Shown: positions 7,754 to 18,053 of the stretch, in pieces
How positions within the stretch are numbered: position 1 is the stretch's first letter
Layout of the letters: every line of letters begins with the position of its first letter
Origin: DATBHM01 sp963772375
GTDB lineage: Bacteria > Actinomycetota > UBA4738 > JACQTL01
Length of the DNA stretch: 64,000 nucleotides
NCBI GenBank assembly: GCA_963772375.1
Contig: CAVYXG010000004.1
Span: 124,001 to 188,000, forward strand
Reading direction: 5' to 3'
The notes under the pieces: generated by a model
Told to the model about the DNA's origin: nothing
Database searches by the model: none
Seen by the model: the letters and a program-made list of their open reading frames with translations, nothing else
Made by a program: the position numbers and the translations under genes

Positions 7754-8385
7754 TGGGCCGGCTCCTCCTCCAGCGGTTCCTCCGCCTCCTCGATGAAGGT
7801 CGGCTCCTCGGGAGCGAGCTCCTGGGCGGGGTGCGCCGGTCCGGCGAGCTTGGTCCGGCCCTTGTCGACCTGTTCGGCGACGCGGATCAGCGACCCCTGC
7901 GTCTGCTGCATCTGGTCGACCAGCGCGGCCTGCACCCTCTGGACGTTCGAGGCGAGCGTCTCGTGGGTCTGCTGGAGCATCTCCTGCAGCCGCTGGATGG
8001 CGATCTCGAACTGGGCGAGCTTCGAGTCGACGTAGTCGTCGGCCTCCATGCGGACCTCGTGGGCCCGGTCGTGGGCGTCGCCGACGACCCGTTCGGCCTC
8101 CTCCTGTGCAGCGTGCACGACGGCCTCCTGCCCGACGAGGCGCATCTGCTCCGCGCGGGCGCGTTCGACCATGCTCTCCGACTCCCGCCGGGCCTTGGCC
8201 AGCAGCTCCTCGCGGTCGCGGACGACCCACCTGGCCTGTTTGATCTCCTCGGGCAGCTGCTCTCGCATGGAGGCGACGAGCTCCAGCAGCTCCTCGCGGT
8301 TCAGCAGCGCCGAGGACGACAGCGGCATGGACTTGGCCTCCTTGACCATGTCCTCCAGTTGCTGCAATCGGGATGCGAGATCCAT
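7750..8385 (-). CDS. sepIVA: DivIVA-like coiled-coil septation protein (SepIVA type)
   Basis: 211 residues, strongly charged, with predicted long coiled coils across roughly residues 1-25 and 55-170 and an acidic tail. No membrane segment is seen. In mycobacteria the gene in exactly this position, between coaD and DUF177, encodes SepIVA, a DivIVA-domain protein that acts at the septum and in cell-envelope growth. The assignment rests on that position plus coiled-coil character. An ATP-synthase-b-like or generic DivIVA annotation is the alternative. GGGAAGG precedes the ATG at 8385. Confidence 0.7.
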   Translation of the reverse strand: MDLASRLQQLEDMVKEAKSMPLSSSALLNREELLELVASMREQLPEEIKQARWVVRDREELLAKARRESESMVERARAEQMRLVGQEAVVHAAQEEAERVVGDAHDRAHEVRMEADDYVDSKLAQFEIAIQRLQEMLQQTHETLASNVQRVQAALVDQMQQTQGSLIRVAEQVDKGRTKLAGPAHPAQELAPEEPTFIEEAEEPLEEEPAQ

Positions 8386-8389
8386 TCGC

Positions 8390-8884
8390 CTACCTTCCCT
8401 CTCGCTCGGCGTCGAGCCGATCTCTGAGGCGCTCCCTCACGATCGGCGGCACGAGACCCTCCACGTCGCCGCCCAGCCGCGCGATGTCCCTGACCAGCGA
8501 CGACGACAGGTACGACCAGGTGGGATTGGTCGTGACGAAGAACGTCTCCACGCCGCCCAGCCGGTGGTTCATCTGGGCCATCTGCAGCTCGTAGTCGAAG
8601 TCCGTGACGGCCCGGAGGCCCTTGACGATGACGTTCGCCCGCTGCTGCCGCGCGTAGTCGACCAGCAGGCCGGAGAACGAGCCGACCTCGACGCTGGGTA
8701 GGCCGGAGGTGACCTCCTTGAGCAGGCTGACGCGCTCCTCGACGCTGAACAGCGGCGCCTTGGAGGGGTTCTGCAGCACGCCAACGACCAGTCGCTCGAA
8801 GTGGCGGCTGGCGCGTTCGATGATGTCCAGGTGACCGTTGGTCACGGGGTCGAATGTCCCCGGACAGAGGCCGGTCAGGCCCAT
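8390..8884 (-). CDS. coaD: Phosphopantetheine adenylyltransferase
   Basis: 164 residues, the normal family length. Transfers AMP from ATP to 4'-phosphopantetheine, the penultimate step of coenzyme A synthesis. The nucleotidyltransferase motif is at residues 7-20 (CPGTFDPVTNGHLD, with NGH). The C-terminal signature YLSSSLVRDIA corresponds to the ISSTxVR motif. It follows rsmD with no gap, the conserved rsmD-coaD pair. Confidence 0.97.
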   Translation of the reverse strand: MGLTGLCPGTFDPVTNGHLDIIERASRHFERLVVGVLQNPSKAPLFSVEERVSLLKEVTSGLPSVEVGSFSGLLVDYARQQRANVIVKGLRAVTDFDYELQMAQMNHRLGGVETFFVTTNPTWSYLSSSLVRDIARLGGDVEGLVPPIVRERLRDRLDAEREGR

Positions 8885-9427
8885 TCAGACCTCCCGATAC
8901 ACGAGAACGAGGCTGTCGCCGTACGCAAGCCGCCTCGCCGGCGAAAAGTGTACCGGAATGACAATGTTGGAACTCCGCTTCGGGCGGGTCAGCGCCACCG
9001 TCCACCCAGGTGAGAGGTGGTTTCCGTCCAGCAGGGCGAGGACATGCTCGATCTGCTGGACGGGGGCGTCGTAAGGCGGATCGAGGAACACGATGTCCGC
9101 CGCGTTGTCCGTTTCGCCTAGGAATGTCATGACCTCTGCCTTCCTGACGGTTGCCCGGTCGCCGAAGTGCGCTTTGTCCAGGTTCGCGCGGATGGTCCTG
9201 ACCGCCCGGGGGGCATGGTCCACGAACACCGCGTGCCGGGCACCCCGTGACAGGGCCTCGATGCCGGCCGCGCCGGTGCCCGCGTAGAGGTCCCACACGG
9301 CCGCGCCGACGACCGCCGGCCCCAGGCTGCTGAACAGGCCCTCCCTGGCCCGGTCCGACAGCGGGCGGGTGCCCTCCGGGACGGGCGCCAGCCGGAGTCC
9401 CTTGGCCTCGCCCGCGATGACGCGCAC
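8885..9427 (-). CDS. rsmD: 16S rRNA (guanine(966)-N2)-methyltransferase
   Basis: 180 residues from GTG at 9427, one base after the recG stop; the longer open frame upstream is recG. The N-terminus VRVIAGEAKGLRLAPVPEG is typical of RsmD. Motif I is WDLYAGTGAAGIEAL, and the catalytic DPPYD (equivalent to NPPY) is intact. It methylates a conserved guanine of 16S rRNA in the P-site region. Confidence 0.95.
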   Translation of the reverse strand: MRVIAGEAKGLRLAPVPEGTRPLSDRAREGLFSSLGPAVVGAAVWDLYAGTGAAGIEALSRGARHAVFVDHAPRAVRTIRANLDKAHFGDRATVRKAEVMTFLGETDNAADIVFLDPPYDAPVQQIEHVLALLDGNHLSPGWTVALTRPKRSSNIVIPVHFSPARRLAYGDSLVLVYREV

Positions 9428-9428
9428 G

Positions 9429-11633
9429 TCAGGAGTGGAACAGCCAGTCGATCGAGTCGGCGAACCGGTCCTCGAGCTCATCCCGGAGGCCGGGGTTCCC
9501 GCTGAGATCGGGGTCTGCCTCGATCAATCGGAACGCCCGTGCCCGGGCTCGTTTCACCAGCTCGACGTCCTGGACCAGCCGGGCCAGCTTGAGGTCGGGC
9601 ATCCCGGCCTGCTTGATGTCGAACAGCGTCCCCTCGCCGCGCAGGCGGAGGTCCTCGTCGGCCAGCACGAAGCCGTCGGTGGTCGCGGCCATGGCGTCCA
9701 GCCGTGCGCGGGCCTCGTCGTTGCCGGGCTCGCTCTCGTCGAACAGGAAGCAGTGGCTCTGGTGCTCGCCACGGCCGATGCGGCCCCGGAGCTGGTGCAG
9801 CTGTGCCAGGCCGAACCGTTCGGCGTTCTCCACGAGCATCACGGTGGCGTTCGGGACGTCGACGCCGACCTCGATGACGGTGGTCGAGATGAGCAGATGG
9901 GTGCGTCCGGCCCGGAACTCCTCCATGCGCCGATCCTTCTCCCCGGGGCGCATCCGGCCGTGGAGCACCTCGAGCTCGAGGTCCGGGAACTCCTCGGTCT
10001 TCAGGCGCTCGGCCTCCTGCTCTGCGGCCTTGACCTGGAGCCGGTTGTCCTCGTCGATGGCGGCGCACACGACGAACGCCTGACGGCCCTCGCGGATCTC
10101 GCGGCGGACGACGTCGTACGCCGCAGCGCGCTCCAGCGCCGTGCGGACGACGGTCGTCCGGATCGCCCGGCGGCCGGCCGGCAGCTCGTCGAGGACGGCC
10201 ACGTCGAGATCGCCGTAGTACGTGAGGGCCAGCGTCCTCGGGATGGGGGTCGCGGTCATGATCAGGACGTCCGGCGCCGTCCCCTTGCCCTTCAGGGCCA
10301 TGCGCTGGTGGACGCCGAACCGGTGCTGCTCGTCGATCACCGCCAGCGAGAGGTCCCGGAACGTGACGCCCTCCTGGACCAGCGCGTGGGTTCCGACCAC
10401 GAGGTCGACCTCTCCGCTCGCGATGCCTTCGAGCACCCGTTCGCGATCCTTGCCGGTCACCGCCGCGGTGAGGAGGGCGAACGTCACACCGTCTCCCGGC
10501 GCCGCCTGTTCCTTCGGTTCGTCGCCGAACATCGAACCCTGACCCGCCGCCACTTTCGTCCTCTGAACCGGGGCGAGCGGACGGCCGACGCCCTCGAGCA
10601 GCTCGGCCACCTTCCGATGGTGTTGCGCGGCAAGGACCTCGGTGGGCGCCATGATCGCGGCCTGGTGGCCGGAGTCGATCGCCGTCATCGCCGCCGCCAG
10701 CGCGACCACCGTCTTGCCGCTGCCGACGTCGCCCTGCAGCAGGAGGTTCATCGGATGCGGCCGGGCCATGGCCGCGTCGATGGCCGCCGATGCCTTCCGC
10801 TGCCCCGCCGTGAGCTCGAACGGCAGCGAGCCCACGAACCGCTCGACGAGCGGCCCGCGGGTCGCGTGGGCCACGCCCTGTTCCTGCTCTCCCACACGAT
10901 GCTTGCGGAACGCCACCCCCAGCTCCAGCGTGAACAGCTCGTCGAACTTCAGGCGTTCCTCCGCCCGGCCCAGCTGCTCCTGGTCCTCGGGGAAGTGGAT
11001 GTTCCGAAGCGCCCAGTCGTAGGTGGCGAGCTCCTCCGCGTCCACGACGGCGGAGGGCAGTGGGTCGTCGATGCGCGGGAGCTGTTCGAAGGCCCCGTGG
11101 ACGAGATCGCGGATGGTGCGAGTCGAGACGCCCTCGGTCGCGCTGTGGATCGGGGTGATGCGGCCGGTGTGGACCTGTTCGGCCTCGCCGCGCAGGATCT
11201 CGACCTCCTGCTTGCCCATCTGGAGGTCGCGGCCGTACCGCTGCACGACCCCGGAGACGGCCACCTCCATGCCGGGCTTGTACGTCGTGGCCGTCCAGGG
11301 CTGGTTGAAGAAGTTCAGCTTGAGAACGCCGGAGCCGTCGTACAACGTCACGACGACCATGGACTTCCGGTGCCGGGTGAGCCGCTTCTCGACGTGGCGG
11401 ACGGTCGCCACCACGGTGGCGTACTGGCCGATCCGCAGGTCGCGGATCCGTCCGGTATCGGACCGGTCGATGTACCGCCGGGGGTAGTGGTGCAGCAGCG
11501 CGCGAACGGTGCGAATGCCCAGCCCGTCGGCCAGCGCGACGTGCGCCGGCGGACCCTTCTCCTTCAGGCCCATCTGGCGGTTGGCGACGCGCGCGTCGAT
11601 CCGCTCGACCGGATCGTCGAGATGGAGGATCAT
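9429..11633 (-). CDS. recG: ATP-dependent DNA helicase RecG
   Basis: 734 residues. Reverses and remodels stalled replication forks and branched DNA. An OB-fold wedge domain occupies about residues 60-150, with the superfamily 2 helicase core after it. Walker A is GDVGSGKT at 301-308, motif II is DEQH, then TATPIPRTL and the C-terminal QLRGRIGRG (motif VI) and TRG-like segment. Full length. It lies between fakA-like and rsmD as in most Actinomycetota, though a 350-base gap with a foreign-looking fragment separates it from the former. Confidence 0.98.
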   Translation of the reverse strand: MILHLDDPVERIDARVANRQMGLKEKGPPAHVALADGLGIRTVRALLHHYPRRYIDRSDTGRIRDLRIGQYATVVATVRHVEKRLTRHRKSMVVVTLYDGSGVLKLNFFNQPWTATTYKPGMEVAVSGVVQRYGRDLQMGKQEVEILRGEAEQVHTGRITPIHSATEGVSTRTIRDLVHGAFEQLPRIDDPLPSAVVDAEELATYDWALRNIHFPEDQEQLGRAEERLKFDELFTLELGVAFRKHRVGEQEQGVAHATRGPLVERFVGSLPFELTAGQRKASAAIDAAMARPHPMNLLLQGDVGSGKTVVALAAAMTAIDSGHQAAIMAPTEVLAAQHHRKVAELLEGVGRPLAPVQRTKVAAGQGSMFGDEPKEQAAPGDGVTFALLTAAVTGKDRERVLEGIASGEVDLVVGTHALVQEGVTFRDLSLAVIDEQHRFGVHQRMALKGKGTAPDVLIMTATPIPRTLALTYYGDLDVAVLDELPAGRRAIRTTVVRTALERAAAYDVVRREIREGRQAFVVCAAIDEDNRLQVKAAEQEAERLKTEEFPDLELEVLHGRMRPGEKDRRMEEFRAGRTHLLISTTVIEVGVDVPNATVMLVENAERFGLAQLHQLRGRIGRGEHQSHCFLFDESEPGNDEARARLDAMAATTDGFVLADEDLRLRGEGTLFDIKQAGMPDLKLARLVQDVELVKRARARAFRLIEADPDLSGNPGLRDELEDRFADSIDWLFHS

Positions 11634-11701
11634 CGGGTTCAGGTTCTCACGCCTCGCCGACGGATTCAGCGATCCCGCGAGAGCGCACGCGCCGCCCTGC
11701 C

Positions 11702-11980
11702 GAGGTTTCTCTGGGCCGCTCGCGACTGATCGCGCTTCCCGGTGACCGAGTCGCGATCCGTGACGGGTCCGTCTGGGTCAACGGCGAAGCCGCCTACCGG
11801 GCCCGACCCGGGAGCCGTCCGATCCCCTTCTGGACGGTCCCCGACGGCGTCGACGTCGTGCGGGGCGATCCACCGAGGACGTGGCCCGGGCCGCGCCAGG
11901 GCCTCCGGGACATCTCGTACCGGCAGATCATCGGGGTCGTCTGCGGGGTCTCCAAGTCGACGAGCTGCATGGGAGGGTGA
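11702..11980 (+). pseudogene. Signal peptidase I-like (S26) C-terminal fragment without a start codon
   Basis: The plus-strand frame 11702-11980 encodes GRSRLIALPGDRVAIRDGSVWVNGE and then about 60 further residues ending at TGA. LIALPGDRV...VWVNG is the hallmark of the lysine-side region of type I signal peptidases: a Lys or Arg followed by V-x-LPGD. The serine region, the membrane anchor and any ATG, GTG or TTG start are missing, and upstream the frame runs into antisense recG. I read it as the decayed 3' half of a peptidase gene trapped between recG and the fakA-like gene. An unusual start codon is possible but unlikely. Confidence 0.5.
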
Positions 11981-11986
11981 CGCAGC

Positions 11987-13552
11987 TCACTCCAGGCCGA
12001 ACACGTAGGGATCGCCCGGCTGCCCGCCGCTGTGCGATTCGATCCGCAGGTCGCCGAATGCCGAGGCGAGCGCGCTCAGAAGCGGGGTGGTGTCGGGTTC
12101 CGTCGCGTCGATGCCGGTCAGAACCGTGATGGTCTCGTGCTTGTCGGTTCGGATGCCGCCGAGGGTGGCGACCGCGGCGCGGCCGAGGTCCCTGTCGTGA
12201 GCCACCGGCTCGCCGTCGACGATCCCGATCCAGGCGCCGTCCGCCCGCCGGAGCGACGCGGTGGCGACGGTCTCGATCGCCTCGGCCATGCGCTCGGCCG
12301 CGTCGCTCGGGGGGTCGGTCGGATTGAACGCAGCGGCCGCGGACAGCGCCTCGGGGATCGTCCGGGCGAACACGACCCAGACGTCCTTCTCGCTCTCGCC
12401 CGCGGCCCGTTCGGCCGTGGCGAACGACTCCCGATCGCTTGTGAGCACGACCACCCCTCCGGCGCGTGCGTCCGCGATCGCCCCGATCACCCCGTCGCCG
12501 CGGTCGGCCGGCGAGGCCACCGCGGCCCCCAGCGACCGGAACAAGGCCTCGATCCCGTCGCCCCCAGCGATGGCCACCAGGCCGGTCGCCCGACGTTCCC
12601 CGATCCGAACCGCCCTCGCCTGGCCGGCCACGCAGGCCTCGGCGACCTGTTCCCCGAGGTCGACCACCCGCACGTCGTCCGGCGAACCGAGGCCGGCGGC
12701 GGCCTCGACGGGCGCGTCGGCGTCGTCCGTGTGCAGGTGCACCCGGTACCGGCCGTCGCTCCCGACCACCACGAGCGAGTCACCCATCTCGTCGAGCCGA
12801 TCGCGGAGATCCGGCAACAGCGAGTCGTCGACCCGGAGCAGGAACATCACCTCGAACTTGAACGCGACGTCCTGATTCGCGGGCTCGACGTCGCCGGCCA
12901 CGATGGGCCCGACACGGGCTGGCTCAACGGTCATCTCCGAGCCGTTCGTCACCGAGGCCAGCGCGTCGAATAGCAGCAGCGCCCCGAGCCCGCCGGCGTC
13001 GACCACTCCGGCCGCGGCCAGGTCGGGCAGTAGGGAGGTGGTTCCCTCGAGCGACTCCGCCGCGGCGTCGCGGGCGGCGAGCGCCACGTCCCCCGCGTCC
13101 GCTCCATCGGCCTGCCCTGCCGCCGACGCGGCGTCCGCCAGCACGGTGAGGACGGTTCCCTCCGCGGGGCGCGCGACGGCCCGCCGGGCCTCCGAGGCGG
13201 CCGAGCGCAACGCCTCCGCCAGCGCCGTTCCGGCGGTCGGCTCGCGGTCAGCCGCCAGCGCGCCCACCAGCGCGCGCAGGACCTCGGCCAGGATCACGCC
13301 CGAGTTCCCGCGCGCGGACATGAGGGCGGCGTCCGCGACCGCGGCCGCGAAGTCGCCGCCGTCCAGCCGGTCGAGCGCCGCCATCACCCCGCGCATCGTC
13401 AGCACGAGGTTGGTGCCCGTGTCGCCGTCCGGCACCGGGAACACGTTCAACGAGTCGAGCTCCTCGCGATGTTCCTCGAGCGCCGCCATGAACCGCCGGA
13501 GCACCTCGGTCAGCCCGGCGAGGTCGAGCACGGCACGCGTCCGATCGTCCAC
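11987..13552 (-). CDS. fakA: DAK2-domain kinase (FakA/YloV-like)
   Basis: 521 residues from GTG at 13552. The N-terminal DhaL/DAK2 domain has NVFPVPDGDTGTN (residues 36-48), whose aspartates bind the Mg-ATP pair, and SARGNSGVILAEV. A middle and C-terminal DegV-like FakA portion follows (KFEVMFLLRVD..., FGDLRIES). In Firmicutes FakA phosphorylates fatty acids bound to FakB; in Actinomycetota the partner is less clear. Position upstream of recG is conserved. The longer open frame extending to 14386 covers the TlpA gene on the other strand and is not coding. Confidence 0.88.
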   Translation of the reverse strand: MDDRTRAVLDLAGLTEVLRRFMAALEEHREELDSLNVFPVPDGDTGTNLVLTMRGVMAALDRLDGGDFAAAVADAALMSARGNSGVILAEVLRALVGALAADREPTAGTALAEALRSAASEARRAVARPAEGTVLTVLADAASAAGQADGADAGDVALAARDAAAESLEGTTSLLPDLAAAGVVDAGGLGALLLFDALASVTNGSEMTVEPARVGPIVAGDVEPANQDVAFKFEVMFLLRVDDSLLPDLRDRLDEMGDSLVVVGSDGRYRVHLHTDDADAPVEAAAGLGSPDDVRVVDLGEQVAEACVAGQARAVRIGERRATGLVAIAGGDGIEALFRSLGAAVASPADRGDGVIGAIADARAGGVVVLTSDRESFATAERAAGESEKDVWVVFARTIPEALSAAAAFNPTDPPSDAAERMAEAIETVATASLRRADGAWIGIVDGEPVAHDRDLGRAAVATLGGIRTDKHETITVLTGIDATEPDTTPLLSALASAFGDLRIESHSGGQPGDPYVFGLE

Positions 13553-13612
13553 GAACCGTGAGCGTACCGGCCCATCCCAATCCGGACGCCGGCCGTAGCA
13601 TGGGCGACACCG

Positions 13613-14197
13613 ATGCTCCGTCGCTCCCTGTTCCTCGTGGCCTCGCTGGCATTGCTCGGTGCCGCCTGCACCGGCGGCCCGAGCATCGGGCCGACGCCGC
13701 CGCCGCTCGGGTCGTCGACGGCGGCGTCCAACGCCACCACCGCGCCACTGCTCCCCCAGGGCCGGTTCGACCTCCCCACGATGACGCCGGATCAGTTCCG
13801 GCAATTGCTCGCCCAGCTCAAGGGAACGCCGGTCGTCGTGAACTTCTGGGCCTCGTGGTGCGGCCCGTGCCGGGACGAGGCCCCGGGGCTGTCGGCGGTC
13901 GCCCGGAAGTACGGGAGCAGGGTGCAGTTCATCGGCGTCGACCTCAAGGACACCACGCCGGCGGCGCAGGTCACCATCCGCGACTTCGGCTACCCATATC
14001 CGAGCGTCGCCGATCCCCAGGGCTCGATCCAGCGCTCGTTCGGGTTCTTCGCGCAGCCGGTCACGGTCTTCTACGACCGGAACGGCGAGCCGGTGCAGGT
14101 GAACCAGCCGGGAGCCGGGCTCGTCGACCACTTCAGCGGCGCCATCTCCGAGCGCATCCTCCGGACCACCGTCGCGAAGCTCGCCGAGTCGAGCTGA
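13613..14197 (+). CDS. TlpA-family thioredoxin-like lipoprotein
   Basis: 194 residues. A lipoprotein signal peptide ends in LLGAAC (lipid-attached C19), followed by a Thr/Ser/Pro-rich linker and a TlpA-type thioredoxin domain with WCGPC (C83, C86). It probably keeps extracytoplasmic cysteines reduced, for example in cytochrome c or other secreted proteins. There is no clear Shine-Dalgarno before the ATG, but TAGCAT at 13596-13601 is well placed for a leaderless or near-leaderless transcript. Divergent from the fakA-like gene with a 60-base gap. Confidence 0.9.
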   Translation: MLRRSLFLVASLALLGAACTGGPSIGPTPPPLGSSTAASNATTAPLLPQGRFDLPTMTPDQFRQLLAQLKGTPVVVNFWASWCGPCRDEAPGLSAVARKYGSRVQFIGVDLKDTTPAAQVTIRDFGYPYPSVADPQGSIQRSFGFFAQPVTVFYDRNGEPVQVNQPGAGLVDHFSGAISERILRTTVAKLAESS

Positions 14198-14286
14198 CCT
14201 CTCCGCTCGAGTCGCGCCCGCTCTGTCCCGGATTCCCGATCGAACGCCTGGTCGATCACGCTTTCGCGCGTTCACGTGATTCGTCC

Positions 14287-14299
14287 TACCATCGTGGTA
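14287..14299. promoter_or_regulatory. Inverted repeat overlapping a possible -10 before the acetate transporter
   Basis: TACCA-tcg-TGGTA lies within the 259-base gene-free stretch before the transporter. Its left arm overlaps TACCAT, a plausible -10. The leader to the ATG would be about 160 bases. A regulator-binding role is inference from symmetry alone. Confidence 0.25.
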
Positions 14300-14456
14300 C
14301 GAGCTGATGGACGTTTCCCCACGGTCCCGCGGGGGAGGCGAGGGCGGTTGGTTGCGCGCACCAGCTCCGGCCCGGTTCCCCGCCACCGAGATCTCCGCCC
14401 GACGTCCCTGCCTTCACCCCTGCCCGCGCTTTCCATCGCTGCAAGGAGGAGACCAG

Positions 14457-15127
14457 ATGGCACGAATCGAAGCCGTTGACCCGGGGCGCGTGACCGCAAC
14501 GGCGGCTCCCACGTTCCCGCCGGTCGCCGACCCAGCCCCGCTGGGGCTCGCGGCGTTCGCCTTGACCACGTTCCTGTTGAGCGCGCAGAACGCCAAGCTG
14601 ACCGACGAGCCCGACGCCTGGCTGGGGTTCGCCCTCGCCTACGGGGGCCTCATCCAGCTGCTCGCCGGCATGTGGGAGTTCCGCAACCGCAACGTGTTCG
14701 GGGCCACGGCGTTCTCCACGTACGGCGGGTTCTGGATCGGCCTCGGGTTGTGGTTCCTGCTCGTGGCACCGAACGCGGCCTCCCCCGCCGCCGCGGCCAG
14801 CGACCTGGGGTGGATCGTGCTCGCGTTCGCGATCTTCAACTCGCACATGCTGCTGTGGAGCACGCAGGTGAGCGTCGCGGTGTTCCTGGTGCTCCTGACC
14901 CTGCAGATCACGGAGGTCATCCTGGTGATCGGCAACTTCCAGAACTCGGCCAACGTGATCAAGGTCGGTGGCTGGGCCGGGATCGTGACCGCCGCGGTGG
15001 CGTGGTACGCGTCGGCGGCCGGCGTGATCAACGGCATGAAGAACGGCGCGTCCTGCCGGTCGGCGTCCTGGGCGCCGCGCGGGCCCGGTCGAGTTCGACG
15101 GAGACCCGGGTCGATAGGGCCGCCTGA
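14457..15127 (+). CDS. satP: Acetate uptake transporter (GPR1/FUN34/SatP family), with a one-base frameshift
   Basis: ATG at 14457 follows AAGGAGGA. The product begins with a soluble stretch, then DPAPLGLAAFALTTFLLS (the family NPAPLGL-like signature) and about six hydrophobic helices, with family motifs such as GMWEFRNRNVFGATAFSTYGG. At 15045-15047 the frame breaks. The uninterrupted frame runs on into acs, while the +1 frame restores the expected C-terminus RVLPVG and a stop at 15127. One missing base in a GG run explains this. It imports acetate/succinate with protons and feeds Acs, encoded next. The break may be an assembly error or a true mutation. Confidence 0.8.
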
Positions 15128-15229
15128 GGCGCACGCTCGTTTCGTGCGAGCATCCGGGTGCGACGGCCGGTCCCACCGGCCGCCGCACCCGGCGCCGGCA
15201 GCGCCCGATGTTCTCGAGGAGGATCGAAC

Positions 15230-17206
<1,977 letters not shown>

Positions 17207-17267
17207 GCTCGAAGCCCGGACGCGCCGGTTCCTGCCGTTCATCCGGCTCGCGTAGCCTCGTCGACTG

Positions 17268-18023
17268 ATGAACGTCGGCCAGGTCGCGATCGTGCTCGTG
17301 GTGGGCGTGGTCGCCGGCGCGCTGAACTCGGTCGCCGGCGGCGGTACGACCATCACGTATCCGACGCTCGTGTTCATCGGGCTGAACCCGATCGTGGCGA
17401 ACGCCACGTCGACACTGGCGCTGTGGCCGGGGTACGTGGCGGCGACAGCGGGGTTCCGCCGCGAGCTCGCCGGAACCAAGCGGTTGCTCCTGGAGCTGGC
17501 CCTGCCCTCGCTCGCCGGCGGGATCATCGGGGCGATCCTGCTGCTGCTCACGCCGAACCACGCGTTCGAGCTGCTGGCGCCGTTTCTGATCCTGATGGCC
17601 GCCGTGCTGTTGCTGCTGCTGGACCTCCGCCCGGCCGAACCGCACGCCGATCGCGTGCCGCGGGCGACCGCCGGGCTGCTCGCCTGGCAGTTCGGCGCCG
17701 CCGTGTACGGCGGGTACTTCGGGGCCGGGCTGGGGTTCGTCCTGCTGGTCGGCTACGGGATGTTCGGCAATCGCGACTACCTGCAGTCGAGCGGGCTGAA
17801 GAACGCGACGACCGTGCTGATCAACGGGATCGCTCTCGCCTATTTCATCGCGCAGGGAAAGATCGTGTGGGCCGATGGCCTGGCCATGGCGATCGGCGCC
17901 ACCGCCGGCGGCTACTCGGGCGCGTCGATCGCCCGTCGCGTCGGCGCCAAGCGCCTGCGTCGCTTCGTCGTCATGCTGGGCTTCGCCTTCGCGATCGCCC
18001 TGCTGGTGAAGGCACTCGCGTGA
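17268..18023 (+). CDS. TauE/SafE-family membrane permease
   Basis: 251 residues, about eight hydrophobic segments. The N-terminal GALNSVAGGGTTITYPTLVFIGL and the repeated internal half (GGYFGAGLGFVLL) are the two family signatures. Members export sulfite, sulfoacetate or other small organic anions, and the substrate is not deducible here. TAGCCT at 17253-17258 is the only promoter-like element, 9 bases before the ATG, and no Shine-Dalgarno is seen. Stands on the same strand as acs, 61 bases downstream. Confidence 0.88.
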   Translation: MNVGQVAIVLVVGVVAGALNSVAGGGTTITYPTLVFIGLNPIVANATSTLALWPGYVAATAGFRRELAGTKRLLLELALPSLAGGIIGAILLLLTPNHAFELLAPFLILMAAVLLLLLDLRPAEPHADRVPRATAGLLAWQFGAAVYGGYFGAGLGFVLLVGYGMFGNRDYLQSSGLKNATTVLINGIALAYFIAQGKIVWADGLAMAIGATAGGYSGASIARRVGAKRLRRFVVMLGFAFAIALLVKALA

Positions 18024-18053
18024 GGTGCAACCGCCACCCGAGTCGGACTCGGG

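Noticed and set aside
9369..11729. A 786-codon plus-strand open frame
   Set aside because: It is the antisense shadow of recG, with no recognisable domain.
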